From Quillaja saponaria (Eukaryota; Streptophyta; Magnoliopsida; Fabales; Quillajaceae), in contig CM055605.1 of assembly GCA_029379385.1 (NCBI GenBank), forward strand, positions 7,289,001 through 7,353,000: DNA of 64,000 nt. The letters run 5' to 3'. Shown here piece after piece: positions 10,939 through 23,859 of the stretch. The position numbers and the translations under genes are program-made. Each line of letters begins with the position of its first letter. The first letter of the stretch is position 1. The notes under the pieces are model-generated. The model saw only the letters and a list, made by a program, of their open reading frames with translations. It searched no databases and had not been told where the DNA came from.

Positions 10939-13900
10939 ATGGAGTCACCGTTCAAGCCAGACGTATTGAAGGGCAAGGTAGCTCTAATTACAGGAGGAGG
11001 ATCAGGAATTGGGCTTGAAATATCCACTCAATTTGGTAAACATGGTGCCTCGATTGCCATCATGGGTCGACGCAAGCAAGTGCTCGATGCTGCTGTCTCC
11101 GCTCTTCAATCGCTTGGAATTCATGTACTTTTTTCTGCTATTCTTCTTGTTCTGTGTCTCTAAGTTTTCATTTTCTTGTATATTGTAAGTTTCTACTTTC
11201 CCGGGAAATTATTTGATCATCTGGGTTCATTAGTTTTCTCTGCCGCCACTAGAATTATGGGTTAGTTGTTGGTGAAAAAATTCAGTAAATGAAAGGCTGC
11301 AATTTTGTTTTCACCAGTGTTCATTGGGTTTCAGTTCACACTGAGGACCCATCATCTTGAATTGAGACTGCAGCATAAAAAAACTGTTGCTTGGACGCTA
11401 AAGGAAGTCCAACTTAGCAATTGCTTATCTTTTGATTGCTGATGGGAGTACCAATCCTTGATCTGGAATTTCATTTTCCTGGCATGTGGGATAACCAATA
11501 GATAGTTGCGATCAGCCTAGCCTTGCTGAGTCAATTTTATTAAGTTCGATGTCCTTTTATCGGAGGATTTCTTATCTCTCTTTTTTATTGGATTTGACTT
11601 GCTAGTTTTACTTTTGCTTTAAAACTCGCTAAGTTTACTGGTATGCTACCTTATGTTTATATCTATACCTTGGGCATGGTGATTTTAAGTAATCATCATT
11701 ATCTATTATCGGCGTTACATATTTGAATATCTCATTAACAATGCATGAGTTTTTTTTTTTTTTGGTTACAGTAATAATCCAAGAGTTTGTTTATAGCAGA
11801 ATTTAGTAAAATATTTTATTGCCGATGTCTGAATCTTTCTTGAAGAATCATACAGGACCCCTCAAAATATGCTCTTTACAAGTTTAGCAAGTTTATATTG
11901 TGTATCTCTGTTTACTTCTTTTTTGCTAAGCTGAGACAAACATCACATGAGTTTGAAATATAAGAGTGATGGTTTAGAGGGAATGTACTTGATAAAATAT
12001 AATTGTCCCACCTAATCTTTTACACAACATCATGTTCAATGAGCTGATGATGGTCCAATTAAACTATAAGTTGCAACCTTCAGGATTTTGTTATATTTCC
12101 TTGCATACTATTTGGAAAATTTTAATCGATGACTTTACAATATATTCTTGTTGCTTTGTTCTATAGGCTTTTGGTATTGAGGGTGATGTGCGCAAGCAGG
12201 ATGATGCAAGAAGAGTTGTGGAATCAACCTACAAGCATTTTGGAAGGATTGACATTCTTGTGAATGCTGCAGCAGGCAATTTTCTAGTATCAGCAGAGGA
12301 CTTGTCCCCCAATGGATTTCGAACAGGTTGTGTATTTGTTAGATTTAGCAGGTCATCATTATTCTATAATTTTATTTATATACAGGACAGCACTCAATTT
12401 CTTTCACATTGATGTTCTCATTTGAATTGATTAGAGTTAGATTTCTCCTTATCTCTGGATGTTATGTGTCTGTTTGTAAATCCTATGTGATGTGACTCTT
12501 AGAAGAGGGCATTATGGGGACTGTTTTCTGGTGTCACTTTAAAAGAAATGTTCAACTGAGTATAAAAGCTTGCCTGATGATCATGTTTTATAAACTTGTT
12601 TGATGCTTCCAGTCCTTCGACTACGGCTCCCAGAATGCTGGGTGGAACTTATATACTAATTAGCTCATGCAAAGAACTTTTAGAAAGTTCTGGGAAGATT
12701 GAGACATGTCTTAGTTATGAAAATGCCTAGTGTAGTAATGAACTCTTGTAAGATTTTCCACTAAATCACAATTCTGTCACCATCCAGAAGAACATCTAAA
12801 AGCTAAATATAATTTAAATATTTTAATTACTTGTTGGACAACATTCAAATTTTATCAAGGCTTGCTGCCAGCGGAGGATTTGCTTAAAGGAGACAGTGTT
12901 CAATAAGTGGCTTCCTCTGCTGTTCCATTGCTCTGCAGCAAAGATTTCTACTGCTTTTGTCTTTTACCTTTCTAAAGACAGTTTATGGGTCTGGGTCTTT
13001 AAGTTTTGAACACAACACTGTCCGTTCTAAATATGCCATTATAGAAAAACCAAAAACAAAGTGATTGGCTTTTTTCTTTTCTTCTTGTTTTCTTTTTTTT
13101 CTTTTTTTACAGTGATGGATATTGATTCTGTTGGCACATTCACAATGTGCTATGAATCGCTTAAGTATCTCAAGAAAGGAGGGCCAGGAAGGAGCTCATC
13201 TAGTGGGGGAACAATACTAAATATCAGTGCTACTTTACATTATACAGCATCTTGGTATCAAATTCATGTATCTGCGGCAAAGGTTTGTGCATATTTTCCT
13301 AAACACCTGGTTCACTCTTCAACTTTATAATTTGTCTTCTCCAACAGGCAGCCGTTGATGCTACTACAAGAAACTTGGCTCTAGAGTGGGGGACAGATTA
13401 TGATATCAGAGTAAATGGAATTGCACCAGGTCCCATTGGTGATACTCCTGGCATGAGTAAACTTGCTCCTGAGGAGGTAAACAGTAATGCTAGAGATTAC
13501 ATGCCTCTGTATAAACTTGGGGAGAAATGGGATATAGCCATGTCTGCTCTCTACCTTGTATCAGATGCAGGTTGGTGTCCTTGTTCGTTCATATAAATCT
13601 AATTTCAGTATCTCTATCTTACTGTCACTGTAAACTTGTATTTCCTGGATTAAAATGCCCTGGTCGCTACTACTTTTTAGCATATTTACATCTTGGAGTT
13701 TAGGCCAGTTGCTCTCTCATATCTGCTTGAACTGAGAAATAATGGAACCTTTCGATATTACATTAGTTTCTTGATTGGATTAAGGTTCACAAATCAATGA
13801 TTCCACTATGTTACCAATAAACAATGAGCATAGGGCTATATTCATTGTATAAGGGGAAGAAAAAAGTGGAGATAGAAACAAAATAAGGGCTCTGTCAATA

Positions 13901-15063
13901 CGCTGTAGGTGGGGCAACCTCTACATTGCATGGGCTTGATAGTATGTTGGCTGTAGCTGTGTGCCACTTTTTTTTATTGCTTTTCTTCCTTATTCTTTGC
14001 CCTTTGGGACACTACTTGTTTATTGGAATGCCTAAATCTGGACTATAGATATTTATTTTTTTGACATACTGATAGTCTGACTACTTCATTCATGGCTTGT
14101 ACTTTTGTTCCCTCTGTAACTATTTTTTCAATGTAAAGTTTTTGTAACCTTAGGCGGAGATTTACTTCTTTCTTCCTTCTTCTCTTTTGAGATGTTGGAT
14201 GGGCTTCAATGGAATATTTGGGGGAGCTGTGGGTATCATCTATTGTTATTCCTTATTTCCGTTAAAATTTATATACTAGCTTTGGGATTTCCAGGAGAGA
14301 CTTAAATCCGAGATAGAGGAATGGACTGTGATTTTTCTCTGATTTGTTGTATTTATTGATTTTACTTTACTTGTGCTTATGGTTTATTGACTCTTATTTT
14401 GTAATCTTACAAAGGCATTTTATTCTCTTGAATCGCTTCCCCTTTCAAATTTACTTCTTTTTAGGCGAGAACCTGGGGGTGGGTTTATCTGTCTACAAAG
14501 CTTATTCCTTTATGTTGTTGATGTTTGCATTTACTTTCAACATGTTTATTACTCAATCCAACTCAAATTGATACCACTCATTAATGATCTGGTATCAATT
14601 TTCCCATTCCAGGAAGGTAACTGAACTGGGAATATAAATGGATCAAAAATCTATCACAAAGCATATTAGATTATTTTATTTATTTTCTTCATAAATTACT
14701 TGATTTTTACTATATTTGCATAAAAAATGGAACATCATGTACAACTTTATACCGAAATTGTCACCAAGTGAATCAAAGGGAGTAGCAAATTACTGAAACT
14801 GGGTATTGTTTCTTTAATTCTTAGTTAGGACTCATCCTTCATTTTCCCATATTTGTTCCTTCTTCTCTCTTTATCTATGGGACTTAATCATCCTTGCAAA
14901 TTTTGAAGGTAAATTCATTAACGGCACCACTATAATAGTTGATGGAGGACTTTGGCTGAGTCGGCCTCGTCATCTACCCAAAGAGGCTGTGAAGAAACTT
15001 TCACGTGCAGTAGAGAAGAGGTCTAGGGAGACTCCAATTGGTGTTCCAACCAGCAAGCTCTGA
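10939..15063 (+). CDS. SDRB: Peroxisomal 2,4-dienoyl-CoA reductase, SDR family
   Basis: Exons 10939-11124, 12167-12326, 13113-13282, 13348-13570 and 14909-15063 join in phase to 297 residues; the Arabidopsis protein encoded at At3g12800 has 298. The cofactor motif TGGGSGIG is at 18-25. NAAAGN at 95-100 replaces the usual NNAG. The SDR lysine is K172, at the end of exon 3. The Tyr of the classical YxxxK pair is absent, as in other 2,4-dienoyl-CoA reductases (human DECR2 also lacks it). The last three residues are SKL, a type-1 peroxisomal targeting signal. Expected role: NADPH-dependent reduction of 2,4-dienoyl-CoA, allowing beta-oxidation of polyunsaturated acyl chains in peroxisomes. The start is the first ATG after an AG-rich leader and matches the family start (M-[DE]-SPFKPDV). 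Intron 1 (about 1.04 kb) and intron 4 (about 1.34 kb) are the longest. Confidence 0.94.
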
Positions 15064-15460
15064 ACCAACAGAATAAAAGTCCATCTGTGGCTTTATAGCT
15101 CCGCTATTCTACAGCTATAGTCAGTAAGTTATAACAGAGCACATAATAAACTGATTCTTTAATGAGGCTCTTGGTGGTTGTATGATTTTGTATTGAACTT
15201 GCTTCAAATGTATGATGACTAAAGTCAATAGCACATTCTTTGACTCTGCTTATTACAATTGAATCATGCGTGAGCAAGGTGCAGTATACTGTTATGGTTC
15301 TCCAAGGGGTACTTATTTCTCAAGTTGTCCCCTTTCAAAATATGACTTTTATTAGCTGCCTTAGCTAGCTCCTTTGTTATCATTATTTGTGCTCGGTAGG
15401 ACATACATAGAAATCTAACATTTCTGGGTCGGCATTAATCCCCATATGGAAATATCCTTC
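15064..15460. other. 3' UTR and flank of the reductase gene
   Basis: No gene is seen. The segment should include the reductase 3' UTR. At about 15464 it runs into the repeat block, whose first recognisable word is CTGCAGTTCTTTGCAAAACA. Confidence 0.45.
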
Positions 15461-15463
15461 TCG

Positions 15464-16600
15464 CTGCAGTTCTTTGCAAAACATCGTACATTGTTAACAG
15501 CAGAGCACAAGCTGTCACAACTGCACTTTACACCACTCATTTCCTTCTGGTCTTTCCCATTTGTCTATTAAAGAAAATCAGGCACAAAGTTAACAGCTCA
15601 CTCCTGTCATGCATCTTGAATTGTCATCTGAATTTGCATTGAAAGTCAAATCTTATCGGGTCGGAGCAACAGTTATTACTACTTCCTCTAAGATCAATTC
15701 TCTATTCCTAATTTCTGTACTAGTAATTATACAGGTTCCTTGCCCTCTCACTGTCAAGGGTTGTGTAATGCAGCTACTCTTTCCCGTATGGTACTTTGCC
15801 TTCCTTAGGTGGTAGCCCTTCCAACCTCCTTCCTCCCCAATGGTGATCAGCATCCTGATGAATTATGCTGCAGGCACCTGCTTATTGGCAGGCAATGCCC
15901 AAGGTTTTGACCAATGGCTTCATTGTAGTCTTCAATGTGTGTAATTTGTTTTTATTTTTGTTTATCTGCGTTTACTTAGTTGAAAAAAGGGTAGTTTTGT
16001 ACAGAAATAATGACAATGTTCTCTTGCACCCAAAAATCAGGGAAAGGGAGTAGGGAAGAACAAAGATATGAACACATGAAGGTTGCATTTTTGGTCCATC
16101 GGAAAAGGTTAAGCAAGCTTCAACTTTTTTTGACATAACTAACAAATACACTTCGATATTGTTTCATATCTTCTCAATCTTTTACGGGTATGAAGCCTGA
16201 AATACAACATTCTCATCAGCCCCAGAAAAAGAAAAAAAAAAAAAAAAAAAAAAAAAAACACGCTTTCATGAAAATGGCAAAAGAATTGGCCAAGGTCAGC
16301 AAAATTTCGGATATCCTGTTGCTCCAGTTTATGGGCAGGTTGTAATATATTAAGTGCAAATAGTGTTGTTTAGTTTTCGATACGGGATAAAGTGACGATT
16401 ATTACAGCCATAAAGAACAAAGGCACTCACCTGTGTGAAAAGCCATACAGGCTTCACGCCAATAAAACATCATCTGCAGACTGCACATCAAGGTTCAAAT
16501 GTTAAATGTCTAATTGAGTGATCATGCTGTAAAAATGACAAAAGCAGAGAATAGCAGAAAGTTTATTTTGTGGCTGGGATAGCAGAAAGTTTATTTTACC
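15464..16600. repeat. Diverged partial unit at the left of the 12-kb repeat block
   Basis: 15464-15690 matches 18060-18295 and 21400-21630. 15930-16135 matches 20187-20390. 16370-16550 matches 20535-20690. The units are shuffled and more diverged than the later copies. A run of about 28 A occurs at 16230-16258. No open frame has a family match. Small open frames here are repeated in shape across copies but broken differently in each, so I treat them as non-coding. Confidence 0.7.
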
Positions 16601-16975
16601 AAAGCCTACATGAATTGCAGTACCCCCCATATCTACAAATCCAACAGAAAAATAAATTTTCGAATTTGTCTATGGTATGGTTTAATTTCACTGGTAATAA
16701 TTTTATAATGTGGCTACGTCTATAAGAGAGTTTCTTAATCTCATGAAAAATTATACATCCTTGGTTCTCCAATTCCTTCAAGGTTTTCCCTGCCCTTGAG
16801 TACTTCCTCATCAAATCCTCTTGAAATAAAAACCTTCAAATTAATAACAAAAATGAACAGTTACAAAGAAAAGAAAAAAAAGTTTACGCCCAATTCATAC
16901 CTTGAATGTCAACAGAAGTAGCAACCATGTGAGTTTCTGAAGAACTTGTACTAATTGAGTTTGAAATCCTCCAAA

Positions 16976-17215
16976 AGATGAAAAAAAAAAAAAAAGTGAC
17001 GGTCCAATTGGAGTCAGCTCACCAAGCCATGGCAGGACTTGGTGGCACTGGCCTGTTACCCCTTCCACTGCCAAGAGAGGGAGGTTGTCGCTGCTCTGTA
17101 AACCAGCCTCACGCTGTGCCCTCCACTCTAGGAGCCATGAGACCCGGAGCCTTAGCTCAAGCCCCATGTGTGAAAAGCCATATAGGCTCACCCCAATAAA
17201 ACACCATCTGCAGAC
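16976..17215. repeat. GC-richer core of the repeat block, copy 1
   Basis: This is a more GC-rich tract with the landmark GTCCAATTGGAGTCAGCTCA at about 16999. It recurs at 17404, 19297 (diverged) and 20748, and a piece of it at 22790-22960. The minus strand stays open for about 60-100 codons in three copies, with similar peptides. There are no start, splice or family features that would make it a protein gene. Confidence 0.6.
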
Positions 17216-18780
17216 TGGACATCAAGGTTCAAATGCTAAATGTCTAATTGAGTGATCATGCTGAAACTCAAATAAAACTGACGCAATCAGAGAATAGCAG
17301 AAAGTTTAGTTTTGTCAAAGCCTACATGAATGGTAGTTTCCCCCATATCTACAAATCTAGCAGAAAATAAAATTGGGAATTTGTCTGTGGTATGAAAAAA
17401 AGCGATGGTCCAATTGGAGTCAGCTCACCACCAAGCCATGGTAGGACTGGGCGGCACTGGCCTGTTTTCCTTCCACTGCCAAGAGAGGGAGGTTGTCGCT
17501 GCTCTGTAAACCAGCCTCACGCAGTGCCCTCCACTCTACGAGCCATGAGACCCGGAGCCTTAGCTCAAGCCCCATGGTTCAAACTCTTGGCTTGGAACGG
17601 GCAGGCCAGGAAAGAGCCACACCAGACCTGACTTGACAGGCTGAACCAACGTTCCACCACAATGTTGCCCCCGCTTGGGTCACAGGCTCCCGCAACTGAA
17701 CCCGGCAAGCGATTCAGCTCTAGCTCCTTATTATATATGTTATAAGATAGCAGTAACTTAACAAAGTGGGATTTTCTACTACAAAATGAAGGATAATATA
17801 AGGCCAAAACACTGACTGTATACATGCACATATCCACAGAATTCTTGTGTTTTCTTTTCCTCGTGACAGTTGTTGTCATTTCATAAGAGCTGCAGGATAG
17901 AATGAACCCAAAGCAAACAAAGAAAATGGTGGAGACATCTCATAATTAAGATAGTCACACAGAAATGGATAAGCAAGTTTATGTGTATTGGCCAACATTT
18001 CACAACTCCACTAGCTAAAAATCCCCACTCTGGTTTCAGATAGCAAATCTCATTCTCTCCTGCAGTTCTTTGCAAAACATTGTACACGTAATTAACAGCA
18101 GGGCACAAGCAGTCAACACAGCCACTTAACACCATCCATTTCCTTCTGGTCTCTCCCTTCTATCTATTAACAAAGAACACCATACACAAAGTTAACAGCT
18201 TACTCCTGTCTTGCATCTTGAATTGTCATCTGAATTTGCAATTGAAAGTCAAATGATATCGGATCCGAACAACAGTTATTACTACTTCCTCTAAGAAATA
18301 TGACAATGTTCCTCTGCACCCAAACAAAAAAAAAAGGGAAAGGGAGTAAGGAAGAAAATAAATATGAACACATGAAAATCACAAACATTACATAATTACA
18401 CATGCTGTTATATCGTCTTGGAGATTAGTAAACAATTCAGTTGTAGACAGATTACCAGCAAGGCAGTAAGTATTGCCAAATATGAATAGATATCCACTAG
18501 TTAATATTTCTTAACGTCTTTTAATTTCCACTACAGCTGCAGTATAGATTGAACTAAAGCAAACAAAACAAATGGTGAAGACATCTATGAGACAAACACA
18601 GCGCTAACCAAGTTTGATAAGCTTATACAAGGGATATATATAAGCTTCACCCATTGTTGCTGGTTATGACTGATCTATAGATTATCTGCACTCCTCTTGG
18701 CATGAAACAAACAAAAAGAGGAAGAAAGAATGGTCTTCTGCAGAGTACTCCATGTACATTGGTGACAATTATCAAGTTAT
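17165..18780. repeat. Large duplicated unit, copy A
   Basis: This is a near-copy of 20590-22135, very similar over about 1.4 kb by eye (17393-18780 against 20733-22133). The differences are mostly single bases plus short gaps. Copy A carries an extra piece of about 80 bp (about 17309-17391) that is missing from copy B. The unit contains the GC-rich core, a CTGCAGTTCTTTGC word and two internally related words reading 'aaatggtg(g/a)agacatct' about 650 bp apart. No protein gene recognised. Confidence 0.85.
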
Positions 18781-18929
18781 GACTGATATGCTTTATACAA
18801 TGTAAATATATAAGCTTCACCCATGCAACAAAAAATGGCCAATTTCAGCAGAGAGTTCGAATCTTTGAGTTTGATTTCTGATGAATTTGGCCGGCCCATG
18901 CCATGACTTTGTTACATATAAAGGATAAA

Positions 18930-20110
18930 TAGTGTTGTTTAGTTTTCGGTGTGGGACAAAGTAACACTTATCATGAAAAGTTGTACGTCCTTTCCAATTT
19001 CTTCTAATTTTTTCCTTGTCCTTGAGTACTTCTTCATCAAATAAAAGGTTTAAATTTATTAACAAAAATAACAGTTACAAGGAATCCAGAGGGTTGAGCT
19101 TCATCTTGTTTTTTCATTAATGGAAATGAACAACTGCCATAAAGTAGTAAAGTACTACAGAAAGGGTTGTAATCTTTCAACAGAGGTAGCAACCATGTTT
19201 TCAGCAGAACCAAATGCTCTGGCTAGGCGAAGAAATTCATACGTACCTCAGCCAGAAATCAAAGATCAAGAAAAAATACAAAAAAATGTGATGGTTCAAT
19301 TGGAGTCCACTCACCAAGCCATGGTAGGACTGAGTGGCTTGACAGACTGAGACCATGTCCCACCACAATCATGCCCCCGCTCGGGTCGCAGGATCTGGCT
19401 ACTGAACCCGGAAGTCAACCTATCTTTGCTTGTGTGTTATATTTGTTATCATGTTACAGTTTCTTAACAATGTGGGATTTTTGGAAACACAGGGTGTGTA
19501 CATGTATATATCCACAAATTTCTTGTTCTCTTTTCCTTTTGACACATGGTTGCCATTTGTATAAAAGAAAACATGAAATGGTGGATATGCCTCATAAGAT
19601 GGGCACATGCATAGTGCTAACAAAAGTTTGATATCTTACCAACCTTCCACACACAGAAGGGTAAGCAAGAACTCCTCTAGCGAGGATCCCCCCCCCCCCC
19701 CCCTAATCAACATTCTCATCAGCCAAAATGAAAAAAAAAAATCATGAGCTTTTACCTCTTGTTTGTACAGCGACATTATGGTTTCAAAATAGCAAAATGG
19801 CCAAAATCGACATGGTTTTGTGAGTTTTGTTGTTTAAGATTCTGATGAGTTTAACATATACAAAGTATAATTAGTGTTGTTTGGTTATAAATGTGGGACT
19901 AAGTGACCCAATGAAGGACAGATCCTAACGCCAACAAAACAAAAAACAGAGAGAATTCTTGCAGGCCGATTTCAAGATGAAGAATATTAAGGATAAACAA
20001 ATGCACTGTCATGTGTCAAAGCCTTACATGCTAACTCCAATAAACCATAAAAGAATATCAGAAAGATTAATTTTTCCAAAACCTAGATGAGTGGTAGTAG
20101 TCCAAGTACA
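18930..20110. repeat. Second half of the macro-repeat, copy A
   Basis: 18945-19100 matches 22530-22680. 19180-19690 matches 22690-23280. 19770-20110 matches 23310-23650, and again 27060-27430. Identity is visibly lower than in the first half, so the parts of the macro-unit were not all duplicated at the same time. A homopolymer of about 14 C occurs at 19689-19702. Confidence 0.75.
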
Positions 20111-20186
20111 CATCTACAAGTCCAACAGTAATTTTAGAACAAAGGTTACTTTTTTGGTACATCGGAAAAGGTTAAGCAAGCTTCAA

Positions 20187-20590
20187 TTCAATGTGTGTAA
20201 TTTGTTTTTATTTTTGTTTATCTACGTTTATTTAGTTGAAAAAAAGGCAATTTGTACAGAAATGATGACAATGTTCCCTTGCACCCCAAAAAAAAGGGAG
20301 AGGGAAGTAGGGAAGAACAAAGATATGAACACATGAAGGTTACTTTGTTGGTACATCGGAAAAGGTTAAGCAAGCTTCAACTTCTTTTGACATGACTAAC
20401 AAATACAGTTTGAAAAAGCAAAACATTAGGCCAAGCTGAGCAGAGTTCGGGAGTTTCTATTGTTCAAGTTTCTGAGGAGTTTGGCCGAGCGCTCCATGGA
20501 ATTTGTAATATATAAAGTACAAATGGTGTGGTTTAGTTTTCGATATGGGATAAAGTGACGATTGTTCCAACCAAATAACAAAGGCACTCA
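20187..20590. repeat. Junction segment between macro-units
   Basis: 20187-20390 repeats 15930-16135, including the word AGGTTAAGCAAGCTTCAA, which is also present at 20165. 20400-20590 repeats 16280-16440. It marks the boundary where the second macro-unit begins. Confidence 0.65.
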
Positions 20591-22135
20591 CCTGTGTGAA
20601 AAGCCATACAGGCTCACCCCAATAAAACACCATCTGCAGACTGGACATCAAGGTTCAAATGCTAAATGTCTAATTGAGTGATCATGCTGAAACTCAAATA
20701 AAACTGACGGAATCAGAGAATAGCAGAAGGTATGGAAAAAAAGTGATGGTCCAATTGGAATCAGCTCACCAAGCCATGGTAGGACTGGGTGGCACCGGCC
20801 TGTTATCCTTCCACTGCCAAGAGAGGGAGGTTGTCGCTGCTCTGTGTAACCAGCCTCACGCAGTGCCCTCCACTCTACGAGCCATGAGACCCGGAGCTTT
20901 AGCTCAAGCCCCATGGTTCAAACTCTTGGCTTGGAACGGGCAGGCCAGGAAAGAGCCACAACAGACCTGACTTGACAGGCTAAACCAATGTTCCACCACA
21001 ATGTTGCCCCCGCTTGGGTCACAGGTTCCCGCAACTGAACCCGGCAACCGAGTCAGCTCTAGCTCCTTATTATATATGTTATAAGATAGCAGTAACTTAA
21101 CAATGTGGGATTTTCTACTACAAAATGAAGAATAATATAAGGCCAAAACACTGACCTGTATACATGCACATATCCACAGAATTCTTGTGTTTTCTTTTCC
21201 TCGTGACAGTTGTTGTCATTTCATAAGAGCCGCAGGATAGAATGAACCCAAAGCAAACAAAGAAAATGGTGGAGATACCTCATAATTAAGATAGTCACAC
21301 AGAAAAGGATAAGCAAGTTTATGTGTATTGGCCAACATTTCACAACTCCACTAGCTAAAAATCCCCACTCTGGTTTCAGATAGCTAATCTCATTCTCTCC
21401 TGCAGTTCTTTGCAAAACATTGTACACGTAGTTAACAGCAGGGCACAAGCAGTCAACACAGCCACTTAACACCGTCCATTTCCTTCTGGTCTCTCCCTTC
21501 TATCTATTAACAAAGAACACCATACACAAAGTTAACAGCTTACTCCTGTCTTGCATCTTGAATTGTCATCTGAATTTGCAATTGAAAGTCAAATGATATC
21601 GGATCCGAACAACAGTTATTACTACTTTCCTCTAAGAAATATGACCATGTTCCTCTGCACCCAAACAAACAAAAAAAAAAAAAAAGGAAAGGGAGTAAGG
21701 AAGAAAATAGATATGAACACATGAAGATCACAAACATTACATAATTACACATGCTGTTATATCGTCTTGGAGATTAGTAAACAATTCAGTTGTAGACAGA
21801 TTACCAGCAAGGCAGTAAGTATTGCCAAATATGAATAGATATCCACTAGTTAATATTCTTAACATTCTTAACGTCTTTTAATTTCCACTACAGCTGCAGT
21901 ATAGATTGAACTAAAGCAAACAAAACAAATGGTGAAGACATCTATGAGACAAACACAGCGCTAACCAAGTCTGATAAGCTTATACAAGGGATATATATAA
22001 GCTTCACCCATTGTTGCTGGTTATGACTGATCTATAGATTATCTGCACTCCTCTTGGCATGAAACAAACAAAAAGAGGAAGAAAGAATGATCTTCTGCAG
22101 AGTACTCAATGTACATTGGTGACAATTATCAAGTT
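20590..22135. repeat. Large duplicated unit, copy B
   Basis: Partner of 17165-18780. Order and spacing of the landmark words are the same, with an offset close to 3.34-3.43 kb. The two copies are the youngest duplication in the block, because they are far more alike than any other pair. No protein gene recognised. Confidence 0.85.
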
Positions 22136-22499
22136 TCAAATGTTCAATGCCTAATTGAAATGCTAAATGACTTGGCAAATATGAAGCTGCAGTATTCGCG
22201 GACAAGGAAAATCTCGTTGCTTCATCTATCAAATACAATCCAAACATGTTGGCTATCTTCTCAATCTTCCATTCACTAAAAGGGTTACAAGTTCATGTAA
22301 AATATGAATTTCTCCATCTCTAGCCAACATGAACTCCCCATCATCTAAAATTTTTATTGTTGGAAAAGCCTGAAATGCAATACTCTAATCAGCCAAAAGG
22401 AAAACAAAACTATTATGTAGAGGGTGTTCATACAAATAGAAGAGGTGAGGTTTTTGAGTGATTGGATTGATTCTGTTAAATTTTCGTCAACTGTTTTGA

Positions 22500-23760
22500 C
22501 TTTTAAAAGGTAAATGGTGCTGTCTAGTTTTCGGTGTGGGACAAAGTAACGATTATCATGAAAAGTTGTACGTCCTTTTCAATTCCTTCTAAGTTTTTCC
22601 TTGCCCTTGAGTACTTCTTCATCAAATAAAAAGTATAAATTGATAACAACAATAACAGTTACAAAGAATCCAAAGGGTTGTTAATCCTTCAACAAAGGCA
22701 GCAACCATGTTTTTAGCCCAGAACCAAATGCTCTGGCTTGGCAAAGAAATTCATACGTACCTCAGCCAGATATCCAAGACTCTGTGAAACCAGCCCCAAC
22801 GCTTTGCCATCCACTCTAGGAACCATAAGACCCAGGGCTTTAGCTCAAGTTCCATGGCTTGAAACGGGCAGGCAAGCAAAGAGCCAACAACCGACCTGGC
22901 TAAAACCATGTTCCAGCATAATAATGGCACCCACTTGGGTCACAAGCTCTCGCCACAGAACCCTGCTGTTGAGTCATATTGGTTGTGTCTTACATATGTT
23001 ATCAGGTCACAGTTTCTTAACGATGTGGGATTTTCTGCAAAAATAGATTTTCTAAGGCCAAAACACAGAGTGTATACATGTATATATCCACAAATTTCTT
23101 GTTTTTTTATTTTATTTTTCCTTTGACAAATGGTTGCCATTTTGCATAAAAGCAAACATGAAATGGTGGAGATGCCTCATAAGATAGGCACATGTGTAGT
23201 GCTAGCATAAGTTTGATATCTTATCAATCTTCCACACACAAAAGGGTAAATAAGAACTCCTCTAGCTAGCATCCCCCAATTTTTTTCAACTGTTTGAACA
23301 GCACCATCATGGTTTCAAAATAGCAAAACGGCCAAAGTCAACAGAGTTTTGTGTGTTTTGTTGTTCAAGATTCTGAGGATTTTGGCCAATCCATCACTTG
23401 ACTTTAACATATATAAAGTGTAAATCGATGTGGGAAACATATGCACTGCATGTGTCAATTAAAGCCTTAAAAACGCAGACAAAACAAAAAACACACAGAA
23501 TTCTTTCAGGCTGATTTCAAGATGAAGACTATTAAGGATAAACAAATGCACAGTCATGTGTATAAGCCTTACAGGCTCACTCCAATAAACCATAAAAGAA
23601 TCTCAGAAAATTTAATTTTACCAAAGCCTAGATGAGTGGTAGAAGTCCAATTACTCACATCTACAAGTCCAACAGAAATTTTAGAATTTGTGTATGGTAT
23701 GAGTTTCATGTACTGGTAATTTTATGATGTGGCCATGAGAGAGTTTCATGATCTCATGTC
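22500..23760. repeat. Second half of the macro-repeat, copy B
   Basis: Matches 18930-20110 segment by segment, including 'tgtgggattttctgcaaa', the 'tggtggagatgcctcataag' word and the AAGATGAAGA(C/A)TATTAAGGA word at about 23520. It is diverged from copy A by many substitutions and small gaps. Confidence 0.75.
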
Positions 23761-23859
23761 CATGGAATCTTAAAGCGCTTGACACACCTAGCTTGAACAC
23801 AAAAATTTTGTATAAAATAATTTTTGATTGAATTCCTTTTACAATAATTAATTAATTAT

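Noticed and set aside
22738..23126. Open frames of 72-102 codons in the repeat block
   Set aside because: The equivalent copies elsewhere in the block are broken at different places, and no start context, splice structure or known family supports them.
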